Source: Hymenobacter sp. BT559
GTDB taxonomy: Bacteria > Bacteroidota > Bacteroidia > Cytophagales > Hymenobacteraceae
Direction of reading: 5' to 3'
NCBI RefSeq assembly: GCF_017571525.1
Contig: NZ_JAGETY010000005.1
Coordinates: forward strand, 279,311-343,310
DNA length: 64,000 bases
Position numbers and translations under genes: made by a program. Under the pieces are notes generated by a model. The model saw only the letters and a list, made by a program, of their open reading frames with translations. It ran no database searches and was not told the DNA's origin. Position 1 is the first letter of the stretch. Every line of letters begins with the position of its first letter. Shown piece after piece: positions 61,386 through 64,000 of this stretch.

Positions 61386-61979
61386 CTAGGCCGCCGATGG
61401 TGCCTGCCCCCGCAAGTGCCGCAGGGCCAGGGCTTGCAGGTGGGCCAGGCTGCCCACGAGCTGGTGCGTCTCTTTGGCCTGCTCGTCCCACTGCCGCAGC
61501 TGCAGTATTTGCTCTTTATCAGGGTCCTGCTCGAAGGCTGCCGCTTCGGCCGCACTCATCACGCCGCCCTGAAAAGCCAGGGTGGCCTGGCTGGCTGCCG
61601 AGAGCTGCTGCCGGTAGCTAGGGTACTTGTAGGTGAGGTAGCGCTTGGCCTGCACGTGGCTTTCGACCAGCCGGACCACGCGGGCCGAAAAGCCGCGGGC
61701 TCGTAGGTAGTCGGCTCCCAGCTTTTCGTGGTCGATGGCCCCAAAGCCGTCCATTGACGGCAGTTCGGCATCCACCGCACATAGGTGGCCGAGGTCGTGG
61801 AAAAAGGCCGCCAGCACCACCTCGTCGTCGGCGCCCGCCGCTTCGGCCAGCGCAGCGGCCTGCCACATGTGCTCAAGTTGTGATACTGGTTCGCCGATGT
61901 AGTCGGCGTGGCCTCTGCTTTGGTAGAGAGCAAAAATTTCCGTGACGGCTTCTTGCTTGTCGTCGTCTGATAATGCCAT
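61386..61979 (-). CDS. phnZ: PhnZ-type HD-domain mixed-valent di-iron oxygenase
   Basis: A 197-residue HD-domain protein matching PhnZ, which uses a Fe(II)/Fe(III) pair and O2 to cleave the C-P bond of 2-amino-1-hydroxyethylphosphonate to glycine and phosphate. Visible residues in PhnZ order: Tyr27 and Glu30 (DYIGEPVSQLEH), His37, His61-Asp62 and His65 (FFHDLGHLC), His84 (GAIDHEKLGADYL), His108 and Lys112 (ESHVQAKRYL), and Asp165 (LRQWDEQAK). All iron ligands and substrate residues that I know for PhnZ are kept. The usual partner PhnY, a 2-oxoglutarate dioxygenase, is not in the window. It leads an operon continuing into SusC, SusD and two phosphatases. Confidence 0.93.
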   Translation of the reverse strand: MALSDDDKQEAVTEIFALYQSRGHADYIGEPVSQLEHMWQAAALAEAAGADDEVVLAAFFHDLGHLCAVDAELPSMDGFGAIDHEKLGADYLRARGFSARVVRLVESHVQAKRYLTYKYPSYRQQLSAASQATLAFQGGVMSAAEAAAFEQDPDKEQILQLRQWDEQAKETHQLVGSLAHLQALALRHLRGQAPSAA

Positions 61980-62301
61980 TTTTAAAGGATTTTAAAAGAC
62001 AAGGCGTGGCCATCTACTGGCCGTGACGGGACCGGCAGTAAGAGCTGACTATTACCCCAAGGCTTGTTTTGGGCAGCGTTAGGCAGCATTAGAGTACCCC
62101 CGGCGCATGGGGAGTAAGGACCAGACTAGTATTGGGGGAGGAGACTGGCGGCTGATAAGCAGCAAATACGCTAAAAAATAGTCCTACTTTCTATTGACAA
62201 AGTTCAGGCTCGGTAGCTCCGCGGCAAGCCCTACTGATTCATTAAATTGTTACCTAATCGCTACCGGAATTTTCCTATGAGGAAACACTTGGCCGCCACC
62301 T
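61980..62301. promoter_or_regulatory. Intergenic region with candidate minus-strand promoter for the phnZ-SusCD operon
   Basis: About 320 bases. On the minus strand TTG (62225-62227) and GAACTTTG (62198-62205) are 19 bases apart, fitting the Bacteroidota -33/-7 pattern with one mismatch. The leader to phnZ would be about 220 bases, long enough for regulation, but no known riboswitch was recognised. Confidence 0.4.
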
Positions 62302-63615
62302 CTACCTCCCGGCTGGCGCCATGGCAGTAGCTGCCAGCCCACGCTCCTGGGTGCGGTAAAAAACCAGCGCTGCCCCGGCCGTGGCCCCGGCTAGCCCGGC
62401 CAGTGCCCAAAAGGCGTGGCCCCAGCCCTGGCGCTGAGCCAGCACACCGGTGAGCCACAGCGCCCCCGTGCCTCCCACGTAGCCCACGGCATCGACGAAG
62501 CCCGAGGCCGTAGCGGCGCCCTGCTGCCCGCCAAAATCCAGCGACATGGCCCCGGCCAGGAAAGCGTACGGTCCTAGCAGCAGCAACCCGACTAGCGAGA
62601 TAAGTAATAGCGGCACTAGGCTACCCGTGGCGGGCCGGGTCATGGCCAGCAGCACGGGCACCAGCCCCAGGCAGGCAGCCAGAATGAGTGGCCCGCGCTG
62701 CCCCCGCAGCCAGGCATCGGAAAGGTAGCCCGCGCCCAGAATGGATACCATCCCGAATGCCGAGTAGAGGGCGCTGTACTGCGAGGCGGCACTCTCCGAC
62801 AGGTGGGCGGCTTCAACCAGGTAGGTGGGTACCCAAAAGCTGAACGCCTCGCGCAGCGCCGTGAGTCCAAACGAGAGCACCAGCATCAATAAAAAGGCCG
62901 GGCTGCGGAAGTAGGGCCGCAGCAGGCTGCCCAGCGAGGCGGGCGGCCCGGCCCCCGCCTCGGGGCTGGTAAACAGGCTGACCGGGCTAGCCGCCGGCAC
63001 TGGCAGCCCCACCTCGGCCGGGCTGCCGCGCAGGCTCAGCCAGTTGACCAACGCTACCCCGGCCAGCAGGGCCGCCGCCGTCATAAACAAGCCCCGCCAG
63101 CCCACGCCCAGCGCCAGTAAGTGCCCTAGTACCAGCTTGGCCACAATGTCGCCCACTAGGTAGCTCAAACTCAGCAGCCCCATGATGCGGCCATAGGCGC
63201 GGTACGAAAACCAGTTGGCCGTTGTCTTCACTAGCCCGGCCCAGCCCATAGATTGGACCAGTCGGTTGGCGGCCCACGCAGCAAAGAACACCCCGGCCCC
63301 CTGGCCTAGCCCAAAGACTACGGTAGCGGCTACCGCCCCCACCATACCTACTAGGAAGACCGTCTTTCCGCCCAGAAAGTCACCTAGCACGCCGTTGACT
63401 ACCTTGCCCGCCGCGTAAAATAGCACGCCCACGGACGCAATCTGCCCTAGCACTTCTTTATTCAGGCCCCGGCTCCCAAACTCGCGGATGAGTAGCGGAG
63501 CAGCCACGGCCAGGTTGGAGCGGCACAGGTAATACGCGCTGTAGCCCACGAATAAGCTGGCCGCCGTGCGCAGCTGCCAGCGTTGCAAGAGGGTTCGAGG
63601 CTGGGTAGCAGGCAT
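62302..63615 (-). CDS. MFS transporter, organophosphate:phosphate antiporter (GlpT/UhpT)-like
   Basis: A 437-residue inner-membrane carrier with 12 helices. The start GYSAYYLCRSNLAVAAPLL and the first-loop region GQIASVGVLFYAAGKVVNG are characteristic of the OPA family (GlpT, UhpT, UhpC), which swaps organophosphate for inorganic phosphate. QSMGWAGLVKTTANWFSYR and GRIMGLLSLSYLVGDI also match. In this context it is a good candidate to bring aminophosphonate or a phosphate ester across the inner membrane, releasing surplus phosphate. It lies upstream of the phnZ operon on the same strand. Confidence 0.88.
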   Translation of the reverse strand: MPATQPRTLLQRWQLRTAASLFVGYSAYYLCRSNLAVAAPLLIREFGSRGLNKEVLGQIASVGVLFYAAGKVVNGVLGDFLGGKTVFLVGMVGAVAATVVFGLGQGAGVFFAAWAANRLVQSMGWAGLVKTTANWFSYRAYGRIMGLLSLSYLVGDIVAKLVLGHLLALGVGWRGLFMTAAALLAGVALVNWLSLRGSPAEVGLPVPAASPVSLFTSPEAGAGPPASLGSLLRPYFRSPAFLLMLVLSFGLTALREAFSFWVPTYLVEAAHLSESAASQYSALYSAFGMVSILGAGYLSDAWLRGQRGPLILAACLGLVPVLLAMTRPATGSLVPLLLISLVGLLLLGPYAFLAGAMSLDFGGQQGAATASGFVDAVGYVGGTGALWLTGVLAQRQGWGHAFWALAGLAGATAGAALVFYRTQERGLAATAMAPAGR

Positions 63616-64000
63616 GTTGGAAGCAGTAAGGAGCCATTTCCCCGCCAGTAGTACTTAACCACTGACTACAGCCGGTGCTGACCGACCAGCAAGTGCTCGC
63701 TGCACTAGGGCTAATGAGCTACAAAGGTGCTCGCCGCATAAAAAGCCAGTATTGCGGCTGGATTACTTATTTGTTGACAAGGGTGAATAGTTTGTTTAGT
63801 TATAGGTAACAAAACCAATTGGTGAACACTAGCCAAGTTTAACGGATACTTTTGATGATTACTAGACCCCGATGGCGAGCGTACCCGTTCGGGTACATAT
63901 CGGCTATGAGTTAGTACCCCCCGCTCTAAGAGCGTGTTTGGGAATTAGAGGCTGGTAGATCGTCGCAGGGACATGGTTAGGTTGGCGATAAAAAGCCACG
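63616..64000. other. Intergenic region, possible insertion-sequence edge at the end
   Basis: The first 300 bases hold no gene and probably the transporter promoter. Near the end, GAGCGTGTTTGGGAATTA (63931-63948) looks like an IS terminus. The minus strand from the window edge is open to a stop (IANLTMSLRRSTSL), which could be a transposase C terminus. Not enough sequence to decide. Confidence 0.25.

Noticed and set aside
61343..61555. N-terminal extension of SusC
   Set aside because: It overlaps the phnZ 3' end, lacks a signal peptide and reads as Arg/Pro-rich noise; ATG 61342 starts a clear signal sequence.
61980..62200. Riboswitch in the long phnZ leader
   Set aside because: The leader has GC hairpin potential, but I could not match it to any known riboswitch core.
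1..64000. tRNA, rRNA or tmRNA genes
   Set aside because: No cloverleaf with a GGTTCGA-type T arm or rRNA core sequence was noticed in the intergenic regions; a covariance-model search would settle it.

Overview
The window looks like chromosome of a GC-rich Bacteroidota, most likely Hymenobacter or a close relative. The signs are a secreted protein with a type IX secretion sorting domain, a SusC/SusD pair, FtsX-type permeases of Bacteroidota style, several TAnnTTTG (-7) promoter boxes close to start codons, and an unusually common CTAG tetranucleotide (mostly as GCTAGC, CTAGCC or CTAGGG). Genus is an inference from style. No tRNA, rRNA, CRISPR array or complete insertion sequence was seen.

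Layout. 1-13.5 kb: end of a CcmF-type haem lyase gene, a T9SS-exported protein, a DUF2520 protein, ferredoxin plus IscX, a cold-shock protein, a UbiA prenyltransferase, an outer-membrane barrel, and a glycosyltransferase / methyltransferase / PIG-L deacetylase / acyl-CoA dehydrogenase cassette. 13.7-15.3 kb: purH. 15.4-20.8 kb: a minus-strand reduced-sulfur operon (TauE exporter, persulfide-dioxygenase/rhodanese protein, split YeeE/YedE transporter, TsdA-like dihaem cytochrome, DsrE protein) headed by an ArsR-type regulator, with two matching palindromes as candidate operators. 20.9-23.6 kb: mreBCD. 23.6-25.6 kb: an arsenic operon (arsR, DUF6428, ArsN-like GNAT, arsC) with a clear operator. 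25.7-32 kb: a giant alpha-2-macroglobulin with two intrusive-looking segments.

32-47.5 kb: a Lys/His-rich exported protein, ferredoxin and ferredoxin reductase, a secreted DRGH nuclease, an ECF sigma factor, two small unknowns, and an NtrB/NtrC-type two-component pair divergent from a MacAB-like export operon (with a tandem repeat and a possible sigma-54 promoter between them), then a PAS/GAF histidine kinase. 47.5-49.5 kb is a decayed region with IS5-like and IS3 transposase fragments and a broken TonB-family gene.

49.6-63.6 kb is the most interesting part: a phosphonate-scavenging locus. It combines a FAD oxidoreductase of the aminophosphonate-linked type, an XRE/cupin regulator, a phosphonatase-like HAD hydrolase with the key Asp, Ala and Lys, two secreted alkaline-phosphatase-superfamily enzymes (one fused to a YncE propeller), a SusC/SusD outer-membrane importer, a PhnZ-type HD oxygenase with all expected active-site residues, and an organophosphate/phosphate-antiporter-like MFS carrier. 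Together they suggest release of a phosphonate head group outside or in the periplasm, SusCD-driven import, inner-membrane transport and oxidative or hydrolytic C-P cleavage. A SusCD-based system for phosphonates is not one I know as described.
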